Source: Epiperipatus broadwayi
Taxonomy: Eukaryota; Onychophora; Udeonychophora; Euonychophora; Peripatidae
Assembly (NCBI GenBank): GCA_028023455.1
Contig: JAQFVV010007246.1
Span: 1 to 64,000 of the forward strand
Direction: 5' to 3'
DNA: 64,000 nt
Both the position numbers and the translations under genes were made by a program. Positions 1 to 9,999 of this stretch are shown piece after piece (the stretch's first letter is position 1; every line of letters starts with the position of its first letter). The notes beneath the pieces were generated by a model. It ran no database searches. It was not told where the DNA came from and worked only from the letters and a program-made list of their open reading frames with translations.

Positions 1-1255
1 TAGTAGTTAGATTGATGCAAAGTTGTTTATTATTTATAAGATATAGTGTTGGTGTTTGTTGAATGGTTTTCTGTTTATTATTCATTGCTACTTACTAATA
101 TTATAGTAGGTTTATGTAAGAACACTTATTCGATTTATCTTTTTACAGTTAGAATAATTTGTCATCATATAGCATTTGTATGTGCGCAGATGTTGTCATT
201 ATCTCATTTTCATTTCATATTCTAATTGCAATAAACCATAATTACACTTATAATAAGTGATAGGTACGGTAATTATGTTGTAATTTTGCAAAAATATATA
301 CTAGCATTAATGATTAATGGATATTTGTATTATTAAATTACTTGACTAATCTAAATAATATTATAAACCATTTATTACAATTGATTAGTGTTCATTTATT
401 TTAAAGTTATAAAAAAAGTTCATTTTTGTTTTATTTGACTTGATTTTAGTTGTGAAGGTCAAAATATTTTTTAAAAGATTTCTTGAATATTAGTTAATTT
501 GATTGATATTAAAGAAAAAAATGTCAGAGTCAAGCTTCTGCTGATTAGGTGACCTTTTTTGATTGGGCAGGAGATATTTTTTAATGGATAGCTAATAATA
601 GTAATAAAAAACATTATCTTTTGTAATTTCAATAAGTGTACTTTTTATTTTCGCTGCTATCAATTCTATCTTAAAACATGATTTTAAAGTAGAAACTTTA
701 AAGCAGCCTTTTTCATGAAGCTCATTATTGAAACTCCAGACGTTTAAGCTTTATAGGAGGAATGGCTGAATAAAAATATAAAAGTATCCAATCTCTCCTT
801 CTTTGTCTAATTATAACATTTGATTAACTTTTATTTTTGTTTAGATGTGCTTTTATAATGTTAAACTTACTTTATTTCATTTACTTTTGTTTATACCGTT
901 AAAAAAGAATATCAAAATGCAGGCTTTATAATTTTTAAGTCAGCATGGCAGTGTTTTTAATATGTGTCATTATTAGGTATACTTTGGTTTTATCAATTGT
1001 GTGTCTCTACAACGCTTATATTTTATGAAATGAAGTTAAAATTTAAAGGATACATGTGTATTATGTGTTTGATATTTAATAATTATTTATGGAGATGCTA
1101 ACTTATATCTTATTTTGTATAAAATAATATAAACTTTAATGAAATATAGATATGACTCACCCAGAATAATTAATTACTACTTATCAAATAGATGTCTAAA
1201 TTAGATGAAGGACTTTAATATTACATAGCTTGTTCTCTTCAATATATGTGTATAT
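1..1255. repeat. Left arm of giant inverted repeat
   Basis: The first 1255 bases read as an imperfect reverse complement of 2470-3798. For example, 1-25 (TAGTAGTTAGATTGATGC...) pairs with 3774-3798, the block around 720-780 pairs with about 2980-3055, and 1193-1245 pairs with about 2478-2535. Mismatches and small indels are scattered along the whole length, so the arms are an old or drifting pair. The arm may continue upstream of base 1, outside the window. No open frame of note and no transposase motif was seen in it. Confidence 0.9.
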
Positions 1256-2469
1256 ATGCTATATATGTTAATGTTTAAGGATATACAAAATTGCCTGCAT
1301 TCCATTATCATGATTATTAAGTTAATTTAAATACCAAATCTATAAATTATGAAAGTGGTTGTTTCTGAGAAAAATATTTAAGTTATCATTGGATAAACTT
1401 ATGAATAGCATTAAAATTAATAACAAGTATCAATTAATAGCTGAAACTATCTTTCCATATTTATTATTACAAATATTTATCTTAATTATATGATATAGTG
1501 ACTCTATTAGCTATGGCTGGACATTTGAAGGTTTGTTAAATTATTGGCAGACATAACTGTTTTTATTCTACAGAACTTATTTTATGTTTTATATTCATAT
1601 TTAAACACGCAATCATTTTTAGATTCATCTCCAGACTGTTTAAATGAAAGCTTGAAAAGGAACTTTGCATTGATATTTTAAGTTTAAAGGAAGAATAGCT
1701 CTATTTCTTTTTATTATTTATTTGTTATATATATATGTATATCACAGACAGTTAGACAGATTAGTGTTGTATGTATTTAATATTATATGTTTATTTATTT
1801 AATTTGCGAACCTCAAAACTTCTCAGGATAGCATATCCACAAACTAAATGTATATGCTGGTAATATCTTGTTGCTTAATATGATTTGTTTTCTTTTATGT
1901 GAAGTGAAACATATATGTTTTAGGTATATTAGCTAAAGATAGTTCAGTTATTGCTGCCTCTTTCTTTATCTCAAGTGAGAATTAATTTCAAAGTGGCTGA
2001 AACCTAAAAAGAAAGAACATTAGTGTTAGGTAATAAAACTTATTTTAATAGAGTATTGCTATTTAAAGTATATAAAAGCTTTGTTCATGTTAATATTATT
2101 TAAATTTGAAATGGCTGAATGTCTCATTAAGCTAAAAGTTTCTATTTTAATATGTTATTTATCTGGCGTAACTTTATTGTATTATATAACTTCAGAATTA
2201 TTCTCATATTCTTATTTAACATAGATTATTAACATTATGATTATTATATTTACTTAATAAACATTTGGTTTGGTAGCTATTTTTCAATATAAATTTTGGA
2301 TGTTGCCATATTCTAGAGAATTGAAGATGGATTGATTTATCTGTCAGTAACCTTAACAGTGTAATACTAGATGTGCCAGAAGAGTTGGAAAAGAAATTGT
2401 TGATAGATTCTATGTTTGTAGGGACTGATAATTGTTCATACACAATTTGTATTTACTTAAACATTAACA
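1256..2469. other. Spacer between the arms of the giant inverted repeat
   Basis: This is 1.2 kb of AT-rich DNA that is not itself palindromic by eye. It holds short TA runs (for example near 1725-1740) and no recognisable gene. A 75-codon minus-strand frame at 2216-2443 has no motif and is most simply chance. Confidence 0.5.
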
Positions 2470-3798
2470 CATATATCCATATATCGAAGAGAACAAAAAT
2501 ATGTAATATTAAAGTCCTTCTATTTGATTTAGACATCTATATTTGGTAAGTAGTAGTAATTAATTATTCTGGGTAAGTCATATCTACATTTCTTTAATAA
2601 AACACATATTATTTTATAAGCATAAAATAAGATATAAAGTTAGCATTCTGCAATAATTATTAAATATCAAACACATAATCAAGTACACATATCCTTTTAA
2701 ATTTTAACTTCACTTTTGTATACATAAAATATAAGTTAAACAGAGAGCTTATCAAGGTAAATTTTGTTAAAAAAGTCTGCATATACTTCCATGATGACAA
2801 AACATTATAAACATCACACATGGGACTTAAAATTTATAAAGTTCTTGCATTTTGATATTCTTTTTAACAGAGATAAATAAAAGTAAATGAAAGAAAGTAA
2901 GTTTAACATTATAAAAGCACATCTTTAAACAAAATGAGAGTGTTAATTTAAATGTTTTAATTAGACAAAAGAGACAAGACTGATACCTTTATATTTTTAT
3001 TCAGCCATTGTCCCCTATAAAGCTTAAATGTCTGGAGTTCCAATAATGAGCTTCATGAAAAGGCTGTTTTAAAGTTTCACTTTAAACTGTTTTGGAAGAG
3101 ATATAATCGATAGCAGCAGAAACAAAAAGTACACTTGTTGAAATTACAAAAGATAATGTTTTTTTTTATTACTATTATTAGCTATCCGTTAAAAAAAAAT
3201 ATCTCCCCCACCGATCAAAAAGGTCACCTGATCAGCAAAAGCTTGTCTCCCACATTTTTTTCTTTTTAACACTTAATCAATTAATTAATATTCAAAAAAT
3301 CTTTTAAAAAAAAAAATATTTTGACATTCACAATTAAATCAAATCAAATAAAACAAAAAAAAATGAATTTTTTTCCTTTTTATAACTTTGAAACAAATGA
3401 ACACTAATCAACTATTAAATAAATGGTTTATAATATTATTTAGATTAGTCAAATAATTTACTAATACAAATATCCATTAATCATTAAAAAAGATTTATTT
3501 TTGCACAATTATTAAAGATAATTACTGTAATTTAAATGTTTTATTGTAAGTTTGATATGTTTGTTGTTATTAAGATATGAAATGGAAATGAGATAATGAT
3601 ACATTCATATATATATACACTGCTATGTGAATATCATATTATTCTAACTAAAACATACCTAATATGTCTATGGGTTACAACTGACAATAATATTAGTAAA
3701 CAATTGGGTGTCAATGAATAATAAACCAGAAAACTATTCAACAAACACCAACACTATCTTATAAATAAATAAAACAACTTTGCCTCAATCTAACTACT
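2470..3798. repeat. Right arm of giant inverted repeat
   Basis: Reverse-complement partner of 1-1255, ending at CAATCTAACTACTA, which mirrors the first bases of the window. Together the arms could form a stem of about 1.25 kb. The right arm is A-rich and carries homopolymer expansions (for example 3300-3365) that are shorter in the left arm. Confidence 0.9.
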
Positions 3799-4016
3799 AT
3801 CATAACACTTTCCGTACTAATCCACCTTCTTCCTTGCATTAAAACTATCAAACATAAGAATAACAATAAATGCTTGAAAAATTGCTAACCAAAATGCACA
3901 GTTGGTCCACATATGAGTTTTTGAACCTTTAATAGAATAATTTTAAAATTTTAAGGCGATATCATTTTTTTTAGTACAATGCAGTTATTCATTACTGATG
4001 TAACACAGTTTAATTA

Positions 4017-4053
4017 CTTGTGCCCATTCAGAAGGTCACAATATATATATATT
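4017..4053 (-). repeat. TA microsatellite with TTGTGACC junction, minus orientation
   Basis: A short TA run is flanked by a sequence whose reverse complement reads TTGTGACCTTCTGAATGGGC and continues ACAAG. The same block with one substitution follows the TA array at 36841 on the plus strand, so this is one end of a dispersed, microsatellite-bordered repeat. Similarity between the two copies stops shortly after ACAAG. Confidence 0.6.
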
Positions 4054-4373
4054 GAACCGAATTCATATATGAGTATTCGAAACACCGGCCTCTTAGGCAG
4101 AGAAGAACATACTCGGAGAGTATGTATGCCCAAACGATAGCTATAAAGTATATAACTAACATTACATTTCCAGGACATAACTTCTTCTCAACTGTTGAGT
4201 TCAACACCAAGTTCAAAGCACTTTTTTGTTTGTTTGTGTATAAACACGGGTGCCAGCTATCTATTCAAGGATGAATAAATAATGCACTTTAAGCAATGGC
4301 CACTAACTCAACGCCTAAATCCACAACTAGCTCAGCTGTTTGTAATCACTAATAGATTATACTTAATTAGTGA

Positions 4374-4452
4374 TTAAAAGAATTAATAAAAGAATTTGTT
4401 AAAAAGAATTGATAAAAAGAATTTGGTAAAAGAATTGATAAAATGAATTGAC
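4374..4452. repeat. Degenerate tandem repeat, AAAGAATTGATA-type unit
   Basis: Five or six diverged copies of a 13-17 bp unit resembling AAAAGAATTGATAA, AAAAGAATTTGTTA and AAAAGAATTTGGTA lie head to tail. This is a minisatellite-like tract with no coding value. Confidence 0.6.
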
Positions 4453-4835
4453 TGACAAATAAAGTTTAATTTTAAAGATAATTTATTAACTAACATTTAT
4501 TTACTAAATTTAAACATTTTATAATTCTAATAAAACACACGCATGTTTTAAATTAACATTTCTAAATAGTTTAAATATTCCTATAGATTTAATAACAGAA
4601 CACTCTAATTTAACTAATAAATATTGATATAATGATCATGCACATATTAACTCATGCACACACATAATAATGATAATAAAGGATTACATAGCATTTGAAA
4701 TTTAATCACACACATATCAATAGTTCATTTATGTATGATATCAAGTTCATATAATTAGACTCTTGGAGGATTCACATGAATTAATGAAATGCAATGGCTA
4801 TTACAGTATAGAACGAAATAAGCAAATGTTTTTAC

Positions 4836-4932
4836 CTAGGATTTTGAACATAGATTTAACACTCTGTTTTTTCCCAGTATGAATGCTTCCAGCTGGCTGG
4901 GATGTTTCCTTGCTGAGTTTCCTGATTTTCAT
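4836..4932 (-). CDS. Candidate first coding exon (minus strand), unconfirmed
   Basis: On the minus strand an ATG at 4932 opens a lysine/serine-rich frame beginning MKIRKLSKETSQPAGS. It runs 32 codons plus one base to a good donor-like site, CTAG|GTAAAA, with the intron starting at 4835. An in-frame TAA lies upstream of the ATG, so this would be the true start of the frame. The surrounding 4840-5230 is visibly less AT-rich than its neighbours and has a strong TATA box at 5191-5198. I recognise no protein family. It could be a real short first exon, part of an unrecognised transposon, or chance; no second exon was identified. Confidence 0.2.
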
Positions 4933-5159
4933 GATTATTACTATCAAAGACAATTAGATACGGACGGAGATTTCCTACGATGTTAAGCTGACATTATTTC
5001 ACGGGCAGATCTGCTGTTTTCATCGGACATCTGGGCTGGAGATAAACATGCGTTCCCAAGATCTTCTCAACACTGCATTTTGTTTGTTAACTGCACAATT
5101 AATTTCTGAACTGCACTCTCTCAATAACTTTGTGAAACTGATTGTCTCAACTAATTTGT

Positions 5160-5198
5160 GGAATGAATTACTGTCCGATAAAAAAAAGTCTATTTATA
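5160..5198 (-). promoter_or_regulatory. Candidate TATA-box core promoter (minus strand)
   Basis: Reading the minus strand, AAGTATAAATAGAC places a near-consensus TATAAATAG at 5198-5190. A transcription start would be expected about 30 bases downstream, near 5165, where TTCATTCC resembles a weak initiator. This would give a leader of roughly 230 bases before the ATG at 4932. Confidence 0.3.
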
Positions 5199-5667
5199 CT
5201 TGCGCCTTGTTGTCTTTCTGATATCTCCGGCAAAGATCTGTTGTCAAATTCCTTATCAATTAATCCTTTGATAAACGTGTTTTGGAAGATTGCTTAATTA
5301 GTAATAGCCATGCAGCGATGTTGTTTTATATTTTAATTAATAACCATTGCTGTGTTTTTTAATAATAATCTTCTTTAACTTTATAATAACATTTATTCTA
5401 TTGTTGACAATCGCACATATATACGGTCATATATTAGTTTTAACATTATTTTTTCTTTAATTAAACTTGAATGAACAGAGATTTGTATGTTTTAACCCTT
5501 TAAATTATATTTTTACGAATACTAAAAAAAAACTATTTAATTCTTATCTTTTTCGAAAACAAGCTGCAATAAATTCTTCAACATTTAATTTTATATTTTT
5601 CTTTTATGAAAGATTACTTTAATAATAATTTTAGATAAAAATTATATGTGCCTATATCAATATAGGT

Positions 5668-5669
<2 letters not shown>

Positions 5670-5702
<33 letters not shown>

Positions 5703-5755
5703 ATATATATATATATAATATATATATTACATATATATATATATATATATATATT
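5670..5755. repeat. Interrupted TA microsatellite
   Basis: Long TA runs are broken by TGATATA and ATATTACATA, and the tract ends in TATATTGTAACG. The TTGTAACG edge matches the junction seen at several other arrays in the window. Confidence 0.85.
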
Positions 5756-6589
5756 GTAACGACATATTTATAACAATATATTTAAGATATTAAGCATGAA
5801 AAAAGAGAGTTAAATTAATGACATCATGTAATTGTGTTTACTAGTAATGGATATATTTATTTTTAATTAAATTTGAAATTTCACCTCTGGCCTAAAATAA
5901 AACAATCTCTGGTGGATTGCTTAGCAGTAATTATTAATATACGTATCTAAAGAAGATGCTATCAAATGAGTATGTGCAAGAAACATGACACTTGTAAATT
6001 AAATTGTAATCTAAGTTATAGTAATTTGAACTATTTATTTATATTTTTGTTATTATAGAAACTATTTTAATATAATGAGTAATAATTAATATTACCTTTT
6101 AATAATTCTATTCAATATTAATAATTCTGTTCTATATTAATCTGTAAATACAAAATAGCAGAACTTAACAGAAAGACTTGATGTAATACAGCATACTTAG
6201 ATGAACTCATCCAGAAGTTTACTTTATTCTGATTCAAAATAATGATTGAACTTATTTTTGCATGTGTAATAGTAATAGTAATCATTTCATTTTATTTTAG
6301 ATCATTTGGCAAAGAGGTCACTTTCTAAGTTCATTGCTGTTTGGAATATTTGAGTTTTACCAACACAAGTCACATTACCGGAAAAGACATGATGCTGTGG
6401 CAGTTTAGTCACAGTTGTTCTTCAGTATAGCTTATTGAGATACAGATTCTGAAAAAATCACAAGCTTGGAAAAAATATTAAACTATTATTAATTATCAGA
6501 ATATGTCATAATATATTTTAAAATAAAAATAATTATATGGTCAGCTGCCCGAAAGATCATATGATGTTTTAGCAATTTAAGATTCAGAT
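5756..6589. other. AT-rich DNA with no recognised feature
   Basis: No gene, repeat copy or RNA was recognised in this stretch. Confidence 0.4.
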
Positions 6590-6790
6590 GGAATAAAATA
6601 TTTCCATTTGATTGGCCTAATGGAGATTATGATCTGCCCAACTGATGAGTGCTAGTTCTGCATGAAATACATATATTGGGGATTATGATTATTTTTTGCA
6701 TGTGTGTGGTCATGTGGTATCAATTGCTTGAGTTGTAATGAAGGATAAATAGACTGAAAAATTCTGAGTTGAAATCCCTCTACTTACATA
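6590..6790 (+). mobile_element. Dispersed repeat with tRNA-like end (family B), copy 1
   Basis: The segment matches 17830-17960 and the reverse complement of about 57000-57170. Shared blocks include CCAACTGATGAGTGCTAG, GAAATACATATATTGG and TGTGGTCATGTG. Its 3' part, AATGAAGGATAAATAG...GAGTTGAAATCCC, resembles the A box and B box of a tRNA-type RNA polymerase III promoter. The family therefore looks SINE-like, although the tRNA-like part sits at the downstream end of the conserved body. Confidence 0.6.
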
Positions 6791-7153
6791 CTTTGTAAAT
6801 AGATAACAAAGACATATGAAAAAAAAGAAGGAAGGCAACCTATTTATAATGAAACCAGAAGAGAAAAACAGACTCCATATAGCATCAACAATGTCTGGAG
6901 GGTAAAGTGACTCAATGTTTAATGTTTAAAATTTATTACAAAAAGCAGTGAGAGCAAAGAGTGAGCATAAATAAAGTGGTAACACTGATTGAAAGGAAAG
7001 GCTTTGCTTTATGCTGCCTATGTGAATGGCAATAAAAGTAGTGTGCTGTTTAGTAATTGATCTAATGATATTTCTAAAGACAAAAACAGCAGAACATTAG
7101 GGTTGATTTGTTTCTTCAGACTTATAATAAAGAAAACAAAGAGGGTCAATGTT

Positions 7154-7783
7154 TCATGTGTCATTTTCTGATTTTGATAAGAAGTAAAGGTATTTTGATT
7201 CCAGATACAAGAATTTGAATTTTTTGATTATCTCATTATTGGTGATAGTAAAGCAAGGTAGGGACAGTTGAGATTCACTAGTAGCCTTATGAGTGATATT
7301 GTAAACCTCCCAAAAAAGTATTTTCTTAGAGAATATATGATGATTAAGATCAAAATTAGCAGCAATCGATTTGATTAAGGATTGAAAAGAATTAACTTTA
7401 TTGAGTGAAAGTGTATCAATAGTGGTGACAAAAACAAATTTCATAGCATCAAAATAATCAGAAAAAAATTAAAAAAGCATTCAATGACCTCTGAAATAAA
7501 ATGTGAAGGAAAGGCCTTGTCTATGGCATGTTTCTATAAGATTCCAATACTAATTGCAACAGCTATTTTGTTCCAAATCAGATTGGGGCAAATGAATCTT
7601 CTTCTTGAATACTTTAATATAGTTAATAATTGGCATATAATAAGTCATTTTTGTAAAAATCGAGATGTTGATAAGAGAGATTTTTACATGAAGAGAAATG
7701 TACACTTTGGACCTAGAGTTATCTGTAATTTTAACAGATATATGGATAGAGTTCTGAATAAATGTTCTGTTAGAATTTGTCAC
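7154..7783 (-). pseudogene. L1/Tx1-like post-polymerase region, broken
   Basis: Two minus-strand frames cover this region. The upstream one (7783-7550) contains KISLINISIFTKMTYYMP, the counterpart of KISLINILILHRISYFTP in the copy at 14.15 kb; the downstream one (7444-7154) contains KKILFWEVYNIT, the counterpart of MKINFWEAYYIL at 14.55 kb. In intact L1/Tx1 elements this region follows the polymerase core and leads into the FxWGGK...L..P..GGL motif. The 173-codon plus-strand frame at 7484-8005 is its antisense shadow. Substitutions and a frameshift between the two frames make it non-functional. Confidence 0.6.
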
Positions 7784-8059
7784 TTTATAAATAGGAAATT
7801 CAAGAATATAATGAGGGTTTGGGAGAGAAAAGTGAAAGAAGAGGAATTACTTTTAGAAGAGAATATACTACCTTATTCAAAGGTTAAACAATATACGCTT
7901 GACTGTTTGCTTAATCAACAGAATATATATGTCAGGCAGTTGTTTTCTCTTTCCAGAAGCAGTAAGATTTGTATAAGTAATAAATATGTAAATAATGAAA
8001 AATAAAGCACTAAAAGATGAGACTTGTGGGATAGAGTTATGAGTTTTATATTCTGGTGT

Positions 8060-8252
8060 ACTTTGTCATTAAAATTTACTGAGGCTATAACCTTGATAAT
8101 ATGTGTATAAAATGCGATAGTAGGGACCTCTATAGGTGTTTTAACCACATCGCTTTTTATACGCATATTATCGAGGTTATAGCCTCAGTAAATATTACTT
8201 ACGTAATCAATGTGCGTTTAATAAATTTATAATTACAACTTTGTCATTAAAA
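8060..8252. mobile_element. Small hairpin element with 15-bp direct repeats
   Basis: The insert 8075-8237 is bounded by two identical 15-bp copies of ACTTTGTCATTAAAA, at 8060-8074 and 8238-8252. Inside, 8072-8118 (AAATTTACTGAGGCTATAAC...) is nearly the reverse complement of 8149-8195, with a loop of about 30 bases containing GGGACCTCTATAGG. About 40 bases of non-palindromic AT-rich DNA follow the right arm. A 15-bp duplication is typical of target-primed retrotransposition, so this may be a retroposed hairpin RNA rather than a classical cut-and-paste miniature element. It sits inside the minus-strand LINE and is younger than it. Confidence 0.75.
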
Positions 8253-9499
8253 GGGATGATTATTTTATTCATTAGATGGTTAGCTAAAATATAGAGAATG
8301 AAAATAGAAATATTATACAATTGTAGTAGTTAATGAGAGTGTTAGTAGGTGCAGAATCAAAAGCTGATAAAATATTTAATTGTATCACTATGGGTCCAGA
8401 TACTCTAATAGATCTAACTTGGTCAATAACAATTTTAAATAGGATGATAGCTTCAGAAGTGGAATTAACTTTTTTAAAAAACTATCTGTGATGGACGGCA
8501 GAATATTAAGTTGTATTTTATTTTTTAATGATAGATTCAGTGATTTTGATAAGTAAAGTCATATAGAGATAGGATGAAGGTTATTAAGAGAAGAGGGAAT
8601 AGTTCTTGAGAAATGGAACTAAGGAATCTAGATATAGCTCATCAATATAATAAAACTGATAAAAAAAGCCAAGCAAGTTCATAATTATTGATACCATAAA
8701 GTAACTGATATGCAAAAGAAATTATTTAGATATCACATGAAGATCAGGATGAATGCTAACAGATAAAGATTTCACCTTAAGCATAATGGCAGACTTTGTA
8801 ATAATGTGATCTTGGTGACTTTCACCAAAAGCAAATAGTGGGAGTCAGGATAGCTGAAAGTTTACAACATAGATTTAAAGTGATAAAAAAATAAAAGGAA
8901 ACATGATAAGTCTTGTTCACAAATATTTATTTACAATTATTGAAGAGATGGACTTTTTTGCTTTTATAAGAAAGTACCCTTTGGCCATTTATAAGATTAA
9001 TTCAAAAAGATTTTGCCTTTTATTAGAAAGGTGTTCAGCCAAAATAGGTTGAGTATGCTTATATTGCTGCTTAAGGAATAAAATGAAGAAATAAAAGCAT
9101 GTGTAAAAAAAATATCCTTTAATTTCAAATTAATAAACCCTTAGTTGCTTAACTAAAGCTGCAAGTGGTTTGTTTTACTTATGAAAAGGTTAGTGATAAA
9201 TTGGGTTATATTGATAAAAGAAACATGCTACAGTAGGTTGTAAATAAAGAATAGAATAACACTCTTTCTAAACTGACTATGGAGATGTTGCCTTAAGTAA
9301 TGCTCTTAGTATAGTATTATAGTAAAAAAAACTGATTCTATATGAAGATTAATATTAATTTGAATGAAAAATATCAAGTGATCAGAAAAGCAACTGGTTC
9401 CAAAGATGGATAAATTATAAACTGCAGATCAGGTGAGTAAAATAAAAGATCAATGAGAATTGAATGTTTCAAAGTATAGAAGAAGGCATTAAAAGTCAG

Positions 9500-9965
9500 A
9501 AAGGCTTTGCCACTCATCAGTTTACAATAAATAAAGCAAATGTATTTAGCTGCAATATATGTATAAGATATATTAAAGTCACCAAAAAGAAGAATAGGAA
9601 AAATGTTGAATAAAAGAGTATGGTTAAAGTTGCATGTAAGTTGATGTATAAGAATACCACTGTTATATAAATAAAAGAAAAGATAGCAAGATGAAACATA
9701 ATGATTATTATGTTTTGATTATGATAGAGTATGTTAATTGAATCAAATAGTGCCTTATGATGAATTAAAATACTGACTCCTGCAGCTGAAGTACTAGAAA
9801 TCAATGACTGTAAAAATCCAAACCTCTTAAGTTATCTAGCAAAATTGGTATCAGTATGCATATAAAGTTTAATCTCAGATAAGCAAGTAATATGAGAAGC
9901 AAATTGAGAGATCTAATTGCTTGTAAAAAACAGTCTTTTGGGAGAGTTCATACGTCTTACTTTCT
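9500..9965 (-). pseudogene. L1/Tx1-like endonuclease N-terminal region, broken
   Basis: Translating the minus strand from about 9965 gives MNSPKR, then CLSEIKLY (counterpart of the LLQETHL active-site block of LINE apurinic-type endonucleases), then SAAGVSILIHHKALFD (counterpart of the SxxxGVAILI block). The frame is interrupted upstream of 9804. From there a 95-codon frame runs to 9517 but degenerates into hydrophobic low-complexity sequence. The enzyme family nicks DNA to prime reverse transcription, but this copy cannot encode an active protein. Confidence 0.55.
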
Positions 9966-9999
9966 TAGCAGTAAAATTCAGACACATAAAGTAAAATTT

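Noticed and set aside
7484-8005. 173-codon plus-strand open frame
   Set aside because: It is antisense to the minus-strand L1/Tx1-like post-polymerase region, shown by homology of the minus-strand translation with the copies at 14.1 and 61.2 kb; the plus-strand protein has no motif.
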